A DNA stretch of 64,000 nucleotides from the NCBI GenBank assembly GCA_016190245.1, contig JACPQY010000024.1, forward strand, positions 62,001-126,000. The letters are read 5' to 3'. The translations under genes were made by a program, and so were the position numbers. Positions 51,469 to 61,341 of the stretch are shown here, in pieces. Within the stretch, counting starts at the first letter, position 1, and the number at the start of each line of letters is the position of its first letter. Under the pieces are notes generated by a model, which was given only the letters and a program-made list of their open reading frames with translations, was not told where the DNA came from and searched no databases. Source of the stretch: Nitrospirota bacterium (lineage in GTDB: Bacteria; JACPQY01).

Positions 51469-53412
51469 ATGATCGACTACGAGAAGGAGCTCAACGACCG
51501 GCAGCTCGAGGCCGTGCGGCACGTCGAGGGCCCCCTCCTCATTCTGGCCGGCGCCGGCAGCGGCAAGACGCGCGTTCTCATCTACCGCCTCGCCCACCTG
51601 CTCCAGGACCACGGCGTCCCCGCGCGGAATGTCCTCGCCGTCACGTTCACCAACAAGGCCGCCGACGAGATGCGGCATCGCGTGGACACGATCCTCGGCC
51701 GCGAGGGGATCCCCACCGAGGGCCTGACCGTCGGCACGTTCCACGCGGTCTGCCTGCGTCTCCTGCGCCGCTACGGCGACCGCCTGGGCCTCACGCCCAA
51801 CTTCCTCGTCTATGACGAGGATGACCAGGAGCGCGCCCTGCGGCACGCCCTCGAGCGCCTCGACCTCAGCACCGAAACCAACCCCACCCGGTTTTTCCAG
51901 TCCCGGATTCAACGCCTCAAGGACCGCGGTCTGGGACCGGATGGCGTGCGCGGCGACGATTTCTTCGCCGAGCGGCTCAGAAACGTCTTCCGCGTCTACG
52001 AGGAGCAACTCAAGGCGTCCGGCGCCCTCGATTTCGGCGACCTCCTCGTGAAAGCGCTCCATCTCCTGCGCGACCACGAGGACGTCCTCCAAGCCTGCCG
52101 CGACCGCTGGCGATTCGTCGAGGTGGACGAGTACCAGGACACCAACCGCGTCCAGTTCGAGTTCCTTCGCCTCCTGGCGGGGGAGAACGGGAACCTCTGC
52201 GTGGTGGGGGACGACGACCAGTCCATTTACCGATGGCGCGGGGCGGAATTGAAGAACATCCTCGAATTCGAGAAACACTTCGCGCCCTGCCGCGTGGTCA
52301 AGCTCGAACAGAACTATCGTTCCACGCAGCGAATCCTCGACGCGGCCTCGGCGGTGGTCCGCCGGAATGCCGGCCGCAAAGGGAAGGAGCTGTGGACCGA
52401 GAACCGCGCGGGCGACTCGCTCACGCTCCTCGTGGCCGAGAACGAGGCCGAAGAAGCGGACCTCGTCTGCACCGAGATCCGGCGCCTCGCCCGCAAGGGC
52501 GTGCGGGCGAGCGAGGTCGCCATCTTCTATCGGACGAACGCCCAGTCCCGCGTGTTCGAGGAAACGCTCACGCAATGGGAGATCGACTACCAAGTGGTCG
52601 GGAGCCTGCGGTTCTACGAGCGCAAGGAGGTGAAGGACATTCTGGGGTTCCTCCGGTGGTGCGTGAATCCTGGCGACCGCGTGAGCTTCGTCCGCCTCGT
52701 CGAGGCCGTGCCGTGGGGTATCGGGAACGCCACCGTCGCCCGACTGGATGGGATCCGCGACGAGCGCCAAGGGGACTACTACCAAGCCCTTGAGGCCTTT
52801 GAGGGGAACGGCCAAGCGGGTCGCCTGCGCTCGGCGGCGGCGCGTCTGCGCGAATTCCTGGGCCGGATGCGGGAAGAACGCGAGCGGCTCGGGCCCACGG
52901 GCTTCCCCGACCTCGCTACCTTCGTCATCAAGGAATCCGGCTACCTCGATGTCCTGGCCGCCCACCACAAGGAAGACGCCGAGACCCGCCGCGAGAACCT
53001 GCGCCAACTCGTGACCGGCATGACCGATCACGTCGCGCGGCGGCCTGAATCAACGCTCGAAGACTACCTCTCCCACGTCACGCTCATGACTCGGGCGGAC
53101 GACTTCGCGGACGGCATCGAGAAGGCCACGCTCATGACCCTCCACTGCGCTAAAGGGCTGGAGTTCAGGGTCGTCTTCGTGGCGGGGCTCGAAGAGGAGT
53201 TGTTCCCTCTCATCCGGCGCGATGGCGATCCCCCGGACATTGAGGAGGAGCGCCGGTTGTTCTACGTGGGGATGACGCGCGCGAAGGAAAGGCTCTACCT
53301 CAGTTTTGCCCGCACCCGCCAGCTCTTTGGGCGGACGCGGTACAAGAACCCCTCGCGGTTCCTGGCGGAACTCCCCCAAGGCCTTGTCGAAGTTCGCCGA
53401 ACGGACCGGTAG
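51469..53412 (+). CDS. uvrD: UvrD/PcrA-type superfamily 1 DNA helicase
   Basis: 647 residues with the SF1A helicase motifs in order: LNDRQLEAV (Q motif), ILAGAGSGKTRVL (I), TFTNKAADEM (Ia), VDEYQDTN (II), VVGDDDQSIYRWRGA (III), EQNYRST (IV), TLMTLHCAKGLEFRVVFV (V) and RRLFYVGMTRAKERLYLS (VI). It unwinds DNA 3' to 5' in repair and replication restart. It is shorter than E. coli UvrD (720) and close to compact PcrA-like forms. ATG 51469 matches the conserved N-terminus; earlier in-frame starts at 51400 and 51340 are less likely. It is divergent from livK. Confidence 0.95.
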   Translation: MIDYEKELNDRQLEAVRHVEGPLLILAGAGSGKTRVLIYRLAHLLQDHGVPARNVLAVTFTNKAADEMRHRVDTILGREGIPTEGLTVGTFHAVCLRLLRRYGDRLGLTPNFLVYDEDDQERALRHALERLDLSTETNPTRFFQSRIQRLKDRGLGPDGVRGDDFFAERLRNVFRVYEEQLKASGALDFGDLLVKALHLLRDHEDVLQACRDRWRFVEVDEYQDTNRVQFEFLRLLAGENGNLCVVGDDDQSIYRWRGAELKNILEFEKHFAPCRVVKLEQNYRSTQRILDAASAVVRRNAGRKGKELWTENRAGDSLTLLVAENEAEEADLVCTEIRRLARKGVRASEVAIFYRTNAQSRVFEETLTQWEIDYQVVGSLRFYERKEVKDILGFLRWCVNPGDRVSFVRLVEAVPWGIGNATVARLDGIRDERQGDYYQALEAFEGNGQAGRLRSAAARLREFLGRMREERERLGPTGFPDLATFVIKESGYLDVLAAHHKEDAETRRENLRQLVTGMTDHVARRPESTLEDYLSHVTLMTRADDFADGIEKATLMTLHCAKGLEFRVVFVAGLEEELFPLIRRDGDPPDIEEERRLFYVGMTRAKERLYLSFARTRQLFGRTRYKNPSRFLAELPQGLVEVRRTDR

Positions 53413-53422
53413 AGCCGCAGCA

Positions 53423-53473
53423 GGAGTGACTTGAAGGTCACTCCCCGCTTCAGGGGAGCCCTAAGGCTCCCCT
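53423..53473. repeat. Two tandem 22-nt hairpins downstream of uvrD
   Basis: The first, GGAGTGACTT-GA-AGGTCACTCC (53423-53444), has one G-T pair. The second, AGGGGAGCCC-TA-AGGCTCCCCT (53452-53473), has one mismatch next to the loop. Both have the 10-2-10 form seen at 46.5 kb and at the window end, with unrelated stems, and the second is followed by ACG. They might end transcription of uvrD, but no T-tract follows. Confidence 0.7.
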
Positions 53474-53564
53474 ACGAAGAGGACGACGCGCTATTCCATA
53501 ACATATGCTATCCAAGTGATAAACAATACACGCGTGACATCCATCACAAAACCTAAAGTAAACC

Positions 53565-53591
53565 TAAAGTTTCTTCTCAAGTTGCCGATGA
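53565..53591 (+). promoter_or_regulatory. fliC: Sigma-28 (FliA) promoter of the flagellin gene
   Basis: TAAAGTTT, an 11-base spacer, then GCCGATGA, against the consensus TAAAGTTT-N11-GCCGATAA: one mismatch in 16. It lies 84 bases before the flagellin start. An extra partial copy, CTAAAGTA, precedes it. This is the normal promoter class for late flagellar genes. Confidence 0.9.
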
Positions 53592-53675
53592 AGTTCCTAA
53601 TGGTAGTTGCATCCCATCTCAAACGGTGGTACACATTATCGAGCACGTGTGGGTTAGGGGACTAAGGAGGTAACC

Positions 53676-54494
53676 GTGGCACTGCGTATCAATGACGACG
53701 CTCCCGGCATGCGGTCGATCTTCAATATCAACCGCTCTTTAGGGGCAGCTCAGGACAACATTTCGCGCCTCTCCTCCGGCAACCGGCTCAACCGGCCGGG
53801 TGTGGATCCGGGTGCGATTTCGATGGTGCAGCGGCTCACCGCCGATGTCGCCTCGCAGTCACAGGCCCTCGAGAACATTAACCAAGCCGCCCCGCAGCTT
53901 CAGAACGCGGATTCCGGCCTCAATGCGCAGCAGGACATTCTCATTCAGCAGCGCACTCTCGCTCTCCAGGCCGCCAACGGCACGACCGACCCCGCCGCGC
54001 GGCAGGCGCTCAACAACGAGTTTCAGCAATTCAATCAAGAGATCGACCGCATCGCCGAGACGACTGACGTGGGGCAAACCGATCTCGCGACGGGCGGCAC
54101 GGTCGAGGTCCAAGCCGGCACCACCGCGGGGGCAGAGAGCCAAGTCGCGGTGGACATCCCTCAATCCACCGCCGCCACGCTGGGGACCGACACGCTGGAC
54201 ATCAGCACACAGGGGGGCGCGCAGGCCGCGCTGGCGCAGATTGACACTGCGCTGACAACGACCAGTCAGAACCGGGCCGACATCGGCGCGGGGATGAACC
54301 GGCTCGAGACGGCCGCGCGGAACACGCAGACCCAGTTCGTCAACACCAGCGCCTCGCGCAGCGCGATGGCGGACACGGACTTCGCCGCCGAGGTGTCCCG
54401 TCTCACGCGCAACCAGATCGTGGGTCAGGCCGGCGTGGCCACCCTCGCCCAGTTCAACGCGCTGCGTGGCAGCGCGCTGCGTCTGTTCGGGTAG
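53676..54494 (+). CDS. fliC: Flagellin
   Basis: A 272-residue flagellin with the conserved N-terminal D0/D1 coiled-coil region (INDDAPGMRSIFNINRSLGAAQDNISRLSSGNRLNRPGVDPGA) and C-terminal D1/D0 region (SASRSAMADTDFAAEVSRLTRNQIVGQAG). A short central part replaces the exposed D2/D3 domains, so this is a minimal form. The GTG start is preceded by a perfect AAGGAGGT. No FlaG, FliD, FliS or other flagellar genes are adjacent, so the rest of the system must be elsewhere. Confidence 0.95.
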   Translation: MALRINDDAPGMRSIFNINRSLGAAQDNISRLSSGNRLNRPGVDPGAISMVQRLTADVASQSQALENINQAAPQLQNADSGLNAQQDILIQQRTLALQAANGTTDPAARQALNNEFQQFNQEIDRIAETTDVGQTDLATGGTVEVQAGTTAGAESQVAVDIPQSTAATLGTDTLDISTQGGAQAALAQIDTALTTTSQNRADIGAGMNRLETAARNTQTQFVNTSASRSAMADTDFAAEVSRLTRNQIVGQAGVATLAQFNALRGSALRLFG

Positions 54495-54554
54495 GCCACT
54501 CCACAGCGCACAGGCTCCGGTTGACACGCGCCGCCCTCGGCGCATGATGGGGAC

Positions 54555-55508
54555 GTGCGCGCGACTCAGTTTCTTTCCTCTCCCCCCACGGCCACGCGCA
54601 ACCGACCGGTCATCTTCGCCTGGGGCGACGATTTCTACCTATTCCGCAAGAGCCTCGAACGCCTGAGAGCCAACTTCCGCCCGGACGACGCGCCGCTCGT
54701 CCAGCACGTCAAGTCCGATTTCTCCCTCCCGCGCCTCCTCGCCCACCTCGGGAACACGGGGCTCTTCGCGGTGCGGCGCATGGCCATCCTGTATGGAGCC
54801 GAGTCCCTCGGGAAGGCGGACCGGACGGCCTTGGCCTCCTTCTCGGAGACAGCCACGGACACCACCCTGCTGCTCCTCCGGGCGGAGTATGAGAGGGAAA
54901 AAGACTTCGAATGGGTGAAGGCCGCGCGGGGTTTCGAGGTGCTCGACTGCCGATCCCTTCGCGGCGAGGAGCTGCGCCTCTGGGCGGGCCGCGTGCTCGA
55001 AGAGCACGGCGTGCGGCTCACCCCCGCGGCCGCCACCTGGCTGCTCGATCACACCGGGACCTCGCTGGCCGACCTCGAACAGGCCGCTCGGCGCATCGCC
55101 TGGGTCTATCCCGATCGGCGCGCACCGCTGTCGCCCGAGGAGATCCGCGACAGCGTGGCGGACACGGCCGAGCGCACGTCCTTCGCGCTCGCCGACGCCG
55201 CGTGGGCCTCGGACGCGCCCGCGGCCTGGCTCGCCCTCGAGCGGGTCCTCGAGCTCGGGGACGATGTCCCCTGGGTGCTCGGCGGCATCTCCTTCGCGAT
55301 CCGGCGCAGGGTGTCGCCGGGGGAGACTCGCTTCGGACCGCCTCGACGCAGCGTGCCAGGGACCGGCCGCACAGAGGCCGACCGCGCCCTCGCGATGCTC
55401 TCCGTCCTCTCCGAAACCGACGTCCTTGCCAAGAGCGCCCACGTCCCTGACCCAAGCCTGATGCGCCAAGCCCTGCTGAAATTGCTGGCGCTCAGGATGC
55501 CGAAGTAG
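54555..55508 (+). CDS. holA: DNA polymerase III subunit delta
   Basis: 317 residues with an N-terminal RPV-I-FAWGDDFYLFRKSLERLRANF segment and the AAA+-like order of the delta subunit that opens the beta clamp. Typical stretches are LFAVRRMAILYGAESLG, LAAYE-like EEHGVRLTPAAATWLLDHTGTSLADLEQAARRIAWVYP and SDAPAAWLALERVLELGDDVPWVLGGIS. Sequence conservation in HolA is low, but the rpsT gene lies not far downstream, a common bacterial pairing. The start is GTG. Confidence 0.8.
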   Translation: MRATQFLSSPPTATRNRPVIFAWGDDFYLFRKSLERLRANFRPDDAPLVQHVKSDFSLPRLLAHLGNTGLFAVRRMAILYGAESLGKADRTALASFSETATDTTLLLLRAEYEREKDFEWVKAARGFEVLDCRSLRGEELRLWAGRVLEEHGVRLTPAAATWLLDHTGTSLADLEQAARRIAWVYPDRRAPLSPEEIRDSVADTAERTSFALADAAWASDAPAAWLALERVLELGDDVPWVLGGISFAIRRRVSPGETRFGPPRRSVPGTGRTEADRALAMLSVLSETDVLAKSAHVPDPSLMRQALLKLLALRMPK

Positions 55509-55871
55509 TCGAAACCGAGCCCGGCTCTCCTACGGAGAAATCACGAGCGTGGGCAGATCCGCCCATGCGCCACCGACGCGGAAATGCCAGCACGACAGAG
55601 ATTCATTTTTCAATTGTTTTCCGCACAGGCGCTGGCTCGGTGAGTCGAGGACGATCTCAGTCCGCCCGACCGCTGGTGCGGCGACGCACCTCTAGCCCCC
55701 TTTATTCATGAACTCGGCGAGGCCAAGGAGGCGGGGGCCAGCCCCGCCCCACGCTTCCTGCGTTGGGGCCGCCCCTTGGGGCGAATAATTCATGCATTTC
55801 ATCAAAGGAGACGGTACGACCCTGAAAATACACTCTGCAGGTCTCCGCTCCTCGTGCATGAATTGTTCGGG
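55509..55871. other. 363-base gap with inverted repeats, no gene seen
   Basis: The gap between convergent holA and the HEAT-repeat gene. A GC-rich imperfect hairpin (GGCGGGGGCCAGCCCCGCC) lies near 55730-55750. A 15-base inverted repeat with one mismatch, CGAATAATTCATGCA (55782-55796) and TGCATGAATTGTTCG (55855-55869), flanks 58 bases and ends just before the stop of the HEAT-repeat gene; another TTCATGAA is at 55706. I see no open frame with family support and no tRNA. It may be a degenerate mobile element or a bidirectional terminator. Confidence 0.5.
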
Positions 55872-57923
55872 CTAGCGGATGACCGCGGAAAAGCCGGTCA
55901 GTGGTCTTCCCGTCCCCTCCCAGTTCGGATCGTAGACCGGGAAGAGCATGAACCGGTTCCAGAGGGATCCCCCGCTCAGACTCGACCGACGCCGCGCCGG
56001 GACGGAGGAGTTGTGCTTGGCCGGTTTGGTGACGCCGGCAACGATGGCCCCGGCCGCCAGCCCTGCCGCACTGCCAATCGAGGTGGCGGCCGCCACCGGT
56101 CGAGCCCGCACCGTCGCGATTCCCGCCGCCACGCTCCCCAGCGCGGCCCCAGCCAAACCGCCAAGGTTCACGTTTTCCAAGGTCCGAACCGCCCCCTCGC
56201 TCGTTCCCAGGGCCGCGGAGGCCGCCGCGAGCCCCATGTCACTCCCAATCAGGCACAGCGTGGTGATGTTCTGAGCAGACTGCCGATCTGCGAATCCGCC
56301 CCAGAAAGGGATCCATGCCCCCCAGAATCCCCCGCTCACGGCCAGCGCCGTCTTCACGGGCGGCACGTCGAGTTTGCGCGCAGCTCCCATCGAAATCAAT
56401 CCGGCCGTGGAGGTTCCCACGAGCGCTGCGCCCGCTACGCGGTTGTCCCTGGCGTCCGCGGCCACGCTGGAGCCGATCCCCTGCCAGAAGCCCCAGGCCG
56501 TCCCTGCGAGAATCAGGGTAGTATCGTCGTCCGTGTACTGCATGCGTGGTGCAAGAGGAATGGCCGAGAGGAGTCCCACCCCGCTCGCGCCCAGCATCGC
56601 GGCCTTGATCGTCCGTGAATCGTTGTTGTCCGCCAGGAGCGGGATGCCCGCGCCCAGCATCTTGCCGTATGCGCCAAGCCCGAAGGCGACCCCTACGGCC
56701 TCGGGTGCCGGGTCCCGCGATCCCGAGAGGGCAGCGGAAACACCGAACGCGGCGGGCACACCCCCCAGCATGCTGGCCGAGATCGTTCGCCCCTCTGGAT
56801 GCTTTTGCACCGCTCCCGGGCCGAATGCACCGAGCCAGGCCGCCTCGAACATCAGCAGATTCGTCAGCGCAACGTCCCCTTGAGAGTAGGCAAGGTGGGG
56901 CGAAACGAGAACGCCGACTCCCCGACCCAGCAGCCCGCCTGCGGCGAGCGTGCCGAAGATCAACCGCGAGTCGTCTGCCTCGGTTGCTACCAAGTAGGAT
57001 CCCACCAACGAGGTCCCCATCAGGCCGCTCAGGTTAGCGAATGTCACATCGCCGCCGTCCGGATCGCGCTTGGCCGTATTGACGCCCCAGGCCAGGCCGA
57101 GCGATTGCCCCAGCAGCCCGCTGGCAAGACCCGCGCGGGAATCGTCGATGTCCGCCGCAGCGGCAAAGGCGAGACCGGACCAAAGCCCCCACAGCTCGTC
57201 GGACAGCACAGCCCCTGCCTGCGCCGGCGTAACGAAACGGTCCTGGAAATACATCGCCGTTCCCAAGCCGCCGAGCGCGAGGCCGGTGCCGGCGCCGATC
57301 GTGCTGCTGGTTGGGTTCTCGTTCAACCACCCGAGCGTCATGAGCGACCACCCTCCCCAGAGGCTGCCGGCGGCGATGGCGAGGGGTCTCCCGCCACCTC
57401 TCCGGCAGCGCCGGCCCGACTCGCACTCCTCAGAACCGGCAGTGACGGGCGGGGGCGCCGCGGCGAAATATTGCTGCAAGAGGACCACGGCCCGTTCGCG
57501 AACGGCCAGCGGTTGGAACAGGGCCTGTGAGGCCATGCCGATCGCCTCGCGGGCACGATCTGTTCGGTGGCGCGCCAGCGACTCGGCGGCGGCCAGCTTG
57601 ATCTCGGTGTTCTCCCCCACGTCCTCCAGAAGCGTGACGAGTGCCTCGGTCGATTCCGGCGTCGGGAAGCTCGCGAGAGATTCGGCCGCTGCGAGCCGCA
57701 CCTCGGCCCGATCGTCCTCGGTTACATAGATCAGGAATGGAAGGGCATCCGCCCCGGCCGCCCGAGCCATGCTCCGACAGGCTTGGGCTCTTTCGACCGG
57801 CGACTTCGTCCGATCGAAGAGGACTCGCGCCTCAGGCCACGAGCGGGAGGCCGCCTCGGGGGGAAACTCCGAGGCCTGCGCTCGGGTGAAGAAGCAGAAC
57901 GCGAGTAGAAGGGAGAACACCAC
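55872..57923 (-). CDS. Exported HEAT-repeat protein with novel Gly/Ala-rich tandem repeats
   Basis: 683 residues. A signal peptide (VFSLLLAFCFFTRAQAS) precedes a short HEAT-repeat region (about 45-155; DDRAEVRLAAAESLASF and NTEIKLAAAESLARH). From about 180 to 640 the protein is a set of Gly/Ala-rich segments, about 70-85 residues each. They recur around a polar motif (DDSRAG, DDSRLI, NDSRTI, RDNRVA, ADRQSA) and aromatic GxxWGxW-type segments. Alternating hydrophobic stretches could be beta hairpins or helices. I know no family name for the repeats. Start is one of two adjacent GTG codons. Confidence 0.7.
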   Translation of the reverse strand: MVFSLLLAFCFFTRAQASEFPPEAASRSWPEARVLFDRTKSPVERAQACRSMARAAGADALPFLIYVTEDDRAEVRLAAAESLASFPTPESTEALVTLLEDVGENTEIKLAAAESLARHRTDRAREAIGMASQALFQPLAVRERAVVLLQQYFAAAPPPVTAGSEECESGRRCRRGGGRPLAIAAGSLWGGWSLMTLGWLNENPTSSTIGAGTGLALGGLGTAMYFQDRFVTPAQAGAVLSDELWGLWSGLAFAAAADIDDSRAGLASGLLGQSLGLAWGVNTAKRDPDGGDVTFANLSGLMGTSLVGSYLVATEADDSRLIFGTLAAGGLLGRGVGVLVSPHLAYSQGDVALTNLLMFEAAWLGAFGPGAVQKHPEGRTISASMLGGVPAAFGVSAALSGSRDPAPEAVGVAFGLGAYGKMLGAGIPLLADNNDSRTIKAAMLGASGVGLLSAIPLAPRMQYTDDDTTLILAGTAWGFWQGIGSSVAADARDNRVAGAALVGTSTAGLISMGAARKLDVPPVKTALAVSGGFWGAWIPFWGGFADRQSAQNITTLCLIGSDMGLAAASAALGTSEGAVRTLENVNLGGLAGAALGSVAAGIATVRARPVAAATSIGSAAGLAAGAIVAGVTKPAKHNSSVPARRRSSLSGGSLWNRFMLFPVYDPNWEGTGRPLTGFSAVIR

Positions 57924-57999
57924 CCTGCCCCCGCCCCGGTGGTTTCCTCCGGGCCGGCTCGCAGCTGCACCTGGGATGGCGCCCTGCAGGGGGCCGGGA

Positions 58000-58275
58000 T
58001 CAGGCGGAGGCAGAAAGGAAGGCGTTCACGCGCTTGGTGAGGCGTGAAACGCGACGGCTGGCCTCGTTCCTGTGGATCACGCCGCGGCTGGCGGTGTGAT
58101 GGATGCGCGAAACAACCTCTGGAAGGAGTTCGCGCACCTTCGCCGCGTCCTTCTCTTCGATCGCACGCACGATCCCCTTGATCGAACGCGCCATCGCGGA
58201 GAGGTGGTAGAGGTTGCGCGCGTGCCGCCGGGCGGACTTGCGCTGCTCCTTGATGGGCGAGGCATGCCGTGCCAT
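58000..58275 (-). CDS. rpsT: Ribosomal protein S20
   Basis: 91 residues, basic and helical, with the S20 pattern: SPIKEQRKSARRHARNLYHLSAMARSIKG and the C-terminal HRNEASRRVSRLTKRVNAFLSASA. It binds 16S rRNA in the small subunit. The length is normal. It is on the minus strand, upstream of the HEAT-repeat gene and downstream of secA. Confidence 0.95.
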   Translation of the reverse strand: MARHASPIKEQRKSARRHARNLYHLSAMARSIKGIVRAIEEKDAAKVRELLPEVVSRIHHTASRGVIHRNEASRRVSRLTKRVNAFLSASA

Positions 58276-58432
58276 GGGGGCGTCTTCTACTCCAGTTCAG
58301 CGGCAATTGCAACCATGGCGTAGGAGGACGGGAACCGCGAGCCGGAAGCCGATCCAGCAAAGCTAATCCGGTGAAGCCGTCCTCTCCTCTGCTCTCGGCT
58401 CACCGCCAGAGGGAGGACTCGCGGCTCGCGAC

Positions 58433-61258
58433 CTACCGTCCGTGGCACTTCTTGAATTTCTGGCCGCTGCCGCAGGGGCAGGGATCGTTGCGGCCCACCT
58501 TGGGGGCGTCGCGCTTGACCGGCGCCACCTTGCGGGGCGGTCCCGGCGGCCGCATCGGTCGGCCCATCAGCGGCAGAGGACGAGGCCCAACGGACAACGG
58601 CACCGGACCCGGCGGATCGGCCGACACGCCACCGCCAGAATCGGGGTGCGACTCCACGGTCTGCGCCGGCCGGGCCACCGGCGCGTGCAGGTGCAGAACC
58701 TCCTTCTCCGGCATCCGCACCTGAACCTTGAACAGCTTCTCCATCGAGTCGAGCGCAAAGCTCTCCATCATCCCTTCGAACAGCTCGAACGCCTCCCGCT
58801 GGTACTCGCGCAGCGGGTCCTTCTGCCCGTAGCCCCTCAGCCCAATGCCGTCCTTCAGATGGTCCATGCTGAGGAGATGGTCTTTCCAGAGCTGATTGAG
58901 CGTGTTGAGCAGGATGAACCGCTCGATCTGGCGCAGCACGGGACTGCCCAGCTCCTGTTCGCGTTCGCCGTAGCGCGACTTCACCAGATCGAGGATCTCC
59001 GCATTCACCGCCTCCTGCCCTTGGAGCTCATCGAAGGCGACCCGCGAGTCCGCGGCCACGGTGAAGTGTTTGAGGAGGCCCATCTTGAGACCGTCCACAT
59101 TCCACAGGTCACGCCCGCCCTTCGCAGGGATGTGGCGCGTGACGAGGATGTCCGTTGCGTCGCCGGCGAGCCTCTCCACTTCCTCTTTGAGCTCGGTCTG
59201 ATCGAGGAGTTTGCGCCGGTAGGAGTAGACGACCTCGCGCTGCTTGTTCATCACGTCGTCGTATTCGAGGAGGTGTTTGCGGATGTCGAAGTTGTGGGCC
59301 TCGACTTTCTTCTGGGCGTTGGCGATGGCGCGCGTGACCCAGGGGTGTTCGATCGGCTCGTCGTCCGGAAGGCCGAACCGCTCCATGATGCTCCGGACGC
59401 GATCGGAGGCGAAGATCCGCATGAGATCGTCTTCGAGCGAGAGGTAGAAGCGCGACGAGCCGGGGTCCCCCTGTCGGCCGGACCGGCCGCGGAGCTGGTT
59501 GTCGATCCGGCGGGCCTCGTGGCGCTCTGTCCCGAGGATGTGGAGGCCTCCCGCCGAGACGACCTCCTCCCGCTCCTTCGCACACTGCTCCTTGAAGCGT
59601 GACACCACCTCTTCGCGTTCCTCGGGCGTCGCGTTGGGCTTCATCACGGCAGCCGCGAGCATCTCCGCGTTGCCGCCCAGCACGATGTCCGTCCCACGAC
59701 CGGCCATGTTGGTGGAAATCGTCACGGCCGCTTTGCGCCCCGCCTGCGCGACAATCTCCGCCTCGCGCTCGTGGTGCTTGGCGTTGAGGACGTTGTGCTT
59801 GATCCCGTCCCGCCGAAGCATCCCCGAGAGGAGTTCGGACTTCTCGATCGAGATCGTGCCCACCAGCACCGGCTGGCCGTGGCCATGCACATCCTTGATC
59901 TCTTCCACAATCGCCGCGAACTTCCCCTTCTCGTTCTTGTAGACGACGTCCGCGTAGTCCGCGCGGACCATCGGACGATGCGTGGGGATGACCACGACCT
60001 CGAGTTTGTAGATCTCCTCGAACTCGCCCGCCTCCGTGGCCGCCGTGCCGGTCATCCCGGCCAGCTTGTCGTACATCCGGAAGTAGTTCTGGAAGGTGAT
60101 CGTGGCGAGCGTCTGGTTCTCGCGCTCGATCTTGAGCCCCTCCTTGGCCTCCACGCCCTGGTGGAGACCGTCGCTCCACCTCCGGCCCGGCATGAGACGC
60201 CCGGTGAACTCATCCACGATGATGACCTTGCCTTCCTTGACCACGTAGTCCACATCCACCTTGAACAGTTCGTGAGCCTTGAGGGCTTGGTCCACGTGGT
60301 GGACGAGGTCAATGTGCGCGGGGTCGTACATGTTCTGCACGCCGAGGAGCTTTTCGACTTTCGCGATGCCTTCCTCGGTGAGCATGACGGAGCGGGCCTT
60401 CTCGTCCACCGTGAAGTCGCCGGTGTAGGTCTTGGAACCATCCGGGTGCTTCGTCTCCTCGCCCTTCTCGAGCCTCGGGATGATCCGGTTGATGACGTAG
60501 TACTTCTCCGTGCTCTCCTCGGCCGGGCCTGAGATGATGAGGGGCGTGCGGGCCTCGTCAACGAGGATGGAGTCCACCTCGTCCACAATGGCGTAGTTCA
60601 GCTCGCGCTGAACGTATTCCTCGAGGGAGAATTTCATGTTGTCGCGCAGGTAATCGAAGCCGAATTCGTTGTTCGTGCCGTAGGTAACGTCCGCCGCGTA
60701 GGCCTCCCTGCGGGTGCAACGAACGAGCTTGACGCCGAATTTCCCGACCTTGGGCTCCCACTGGAGGCGGAAGGAGGCCTCGTGCTGGATCACACCGACC
60801 TCGAGGCCGAGCGCGAGGTAGATCGGGCCCATCCACGTGGCGTCACGTCGCGCCAGGTAGTCGTTCACGGTCACCAAGTGGGCGCCGTGGCCCGTCATGG
60901 CGTTGAGGACGAGCGGCAGCGTGGCGACAAGCGTTTTGCCTTCGCCCGTTTTCATTTCGGCGATCTTGCCTTGGTGCAGGACCATTCCGCCGATGAGCTG
61001 TACGTCGAAGTGCCTGAGCCCAATCGTGCGCCGCGAGACCTCGCGCACGGTCGCGAAAACCTCCGGGAGCAATTCATCCAAGTCATCTCCCTTTTCGGTC
61101 CGCTCGCGGAACTTGCGTGTCTGCGCCGCGATCGCCTCATCGTTGAGCCGCTCCATCTCCGGCTCGAGGGCGGTGATCTCGTCCGCAAGCGGGCGCAGTC
61201 CCCGGACAATGCGCTCGGTCTTGGTCTTGAAGATCTTTTCGAGGATCAGGCGGATCAT
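58433..61258 (-). CDS. secA: Preprotein translocase ATPase SecA
   Basis: A 941-residue SecA. The Walker A region is [11 protein letters not shown], the DEAD-box-like [20 protein letters not shown] follows, then motifs such as [22 protein letters not shown] in the second nucleotide domain. The C-terminus after a proline-rich linker ends in the zinc-binding SEC-C tail ([19 protein letters not shown]), which binds SecB. It drives export of unfolded proteins through SecYEG. The N-terminus ([23 protein letters not shown]) is as expected. Confidence 0.97.
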   Translation of the reverse strand: MIRLILEKIFKTKTERIVRGLRPLADEITALEPEMERLNDEAIAAQTRKFRERTEKGDDLDELLPEVFATVREVSRRTIGLRHFDVQLIGGMVLHQGKIAEMKTGEGKTLVATLPLVLNAMTGHGAHLVTVNDYLARRDATWMGPIYLALGLEVGVIQHEASFRLQWEPKVGKFGVKLVRCTRREAYAADVTYGTNNEFGFDYLRDNMKFSLEEYVQRELNYAIVDEVDSILVDEARTPLIISGPAEESTEKYYVINRIIPRLEKGEETKHPDGSKTYTGDFTVDEKARSVMLTEEGIAKVEKLLGVQNMYDPAHIDLVHHVDQALKAHELFKVDVDYVVKEGKVIIVDEFTGRLMPGRRWSDGLHQGVEAKEGLKIERENQTLATITFQNYFRMYDKLAGMTGTAATEAGEFEEIYKLEVVVIPTHRPMVRADYADVVYKNEKGKFAAIVEEIKDVHGHGQPVLVGTISIEKSELLSGMLRRDGIKHNVLNAKHHEREAEIVAQAGRKAAVTISTNMAGRGTDIVLGGNAEMLAAAVMKPNATPEEREEVVSRFKEQCAKEREEVVSAGGLHILGTERHEARRIDNQLRGRSGRQGDPGSSRFYLSLEDDLMRIFASDRVRSIMERFGLPDDEPIEHPWVTRAIANAQKKVEAHNFDIRKHLLEYDDVMNKQREVVYSYRRKLLDQTELKEEVERLAGDATDILVTRHIPAKGGRDLWNVDGLKMGLLKHFTVAADSRVAFDELQGQEAVNAEILDLVKSRYGEREQELGSPVLRQIERFILLNTLNQLWKDHLLSMDHLKDGIGLRGYGQKDPLREYQREAFELFEGMMESFALDSMEKLFKVQVRMPEKEVLHLHAPVARPAQTVESHPDSGGGVSADPPGPVPLSVGPRPLPLMGRPMRPPGPPRKVAPVKRDAPKVGRNDPCPCGSGQKFKKCHGR

Positions 61259-61341
61259 CGGAGCGGCGTCATTCTACGGCACGTTCGGCGCGGATGCCAA
61301 GGCGCGACCTGCGGGTCCGCGCCGGCAGGGATACGCGCGAT

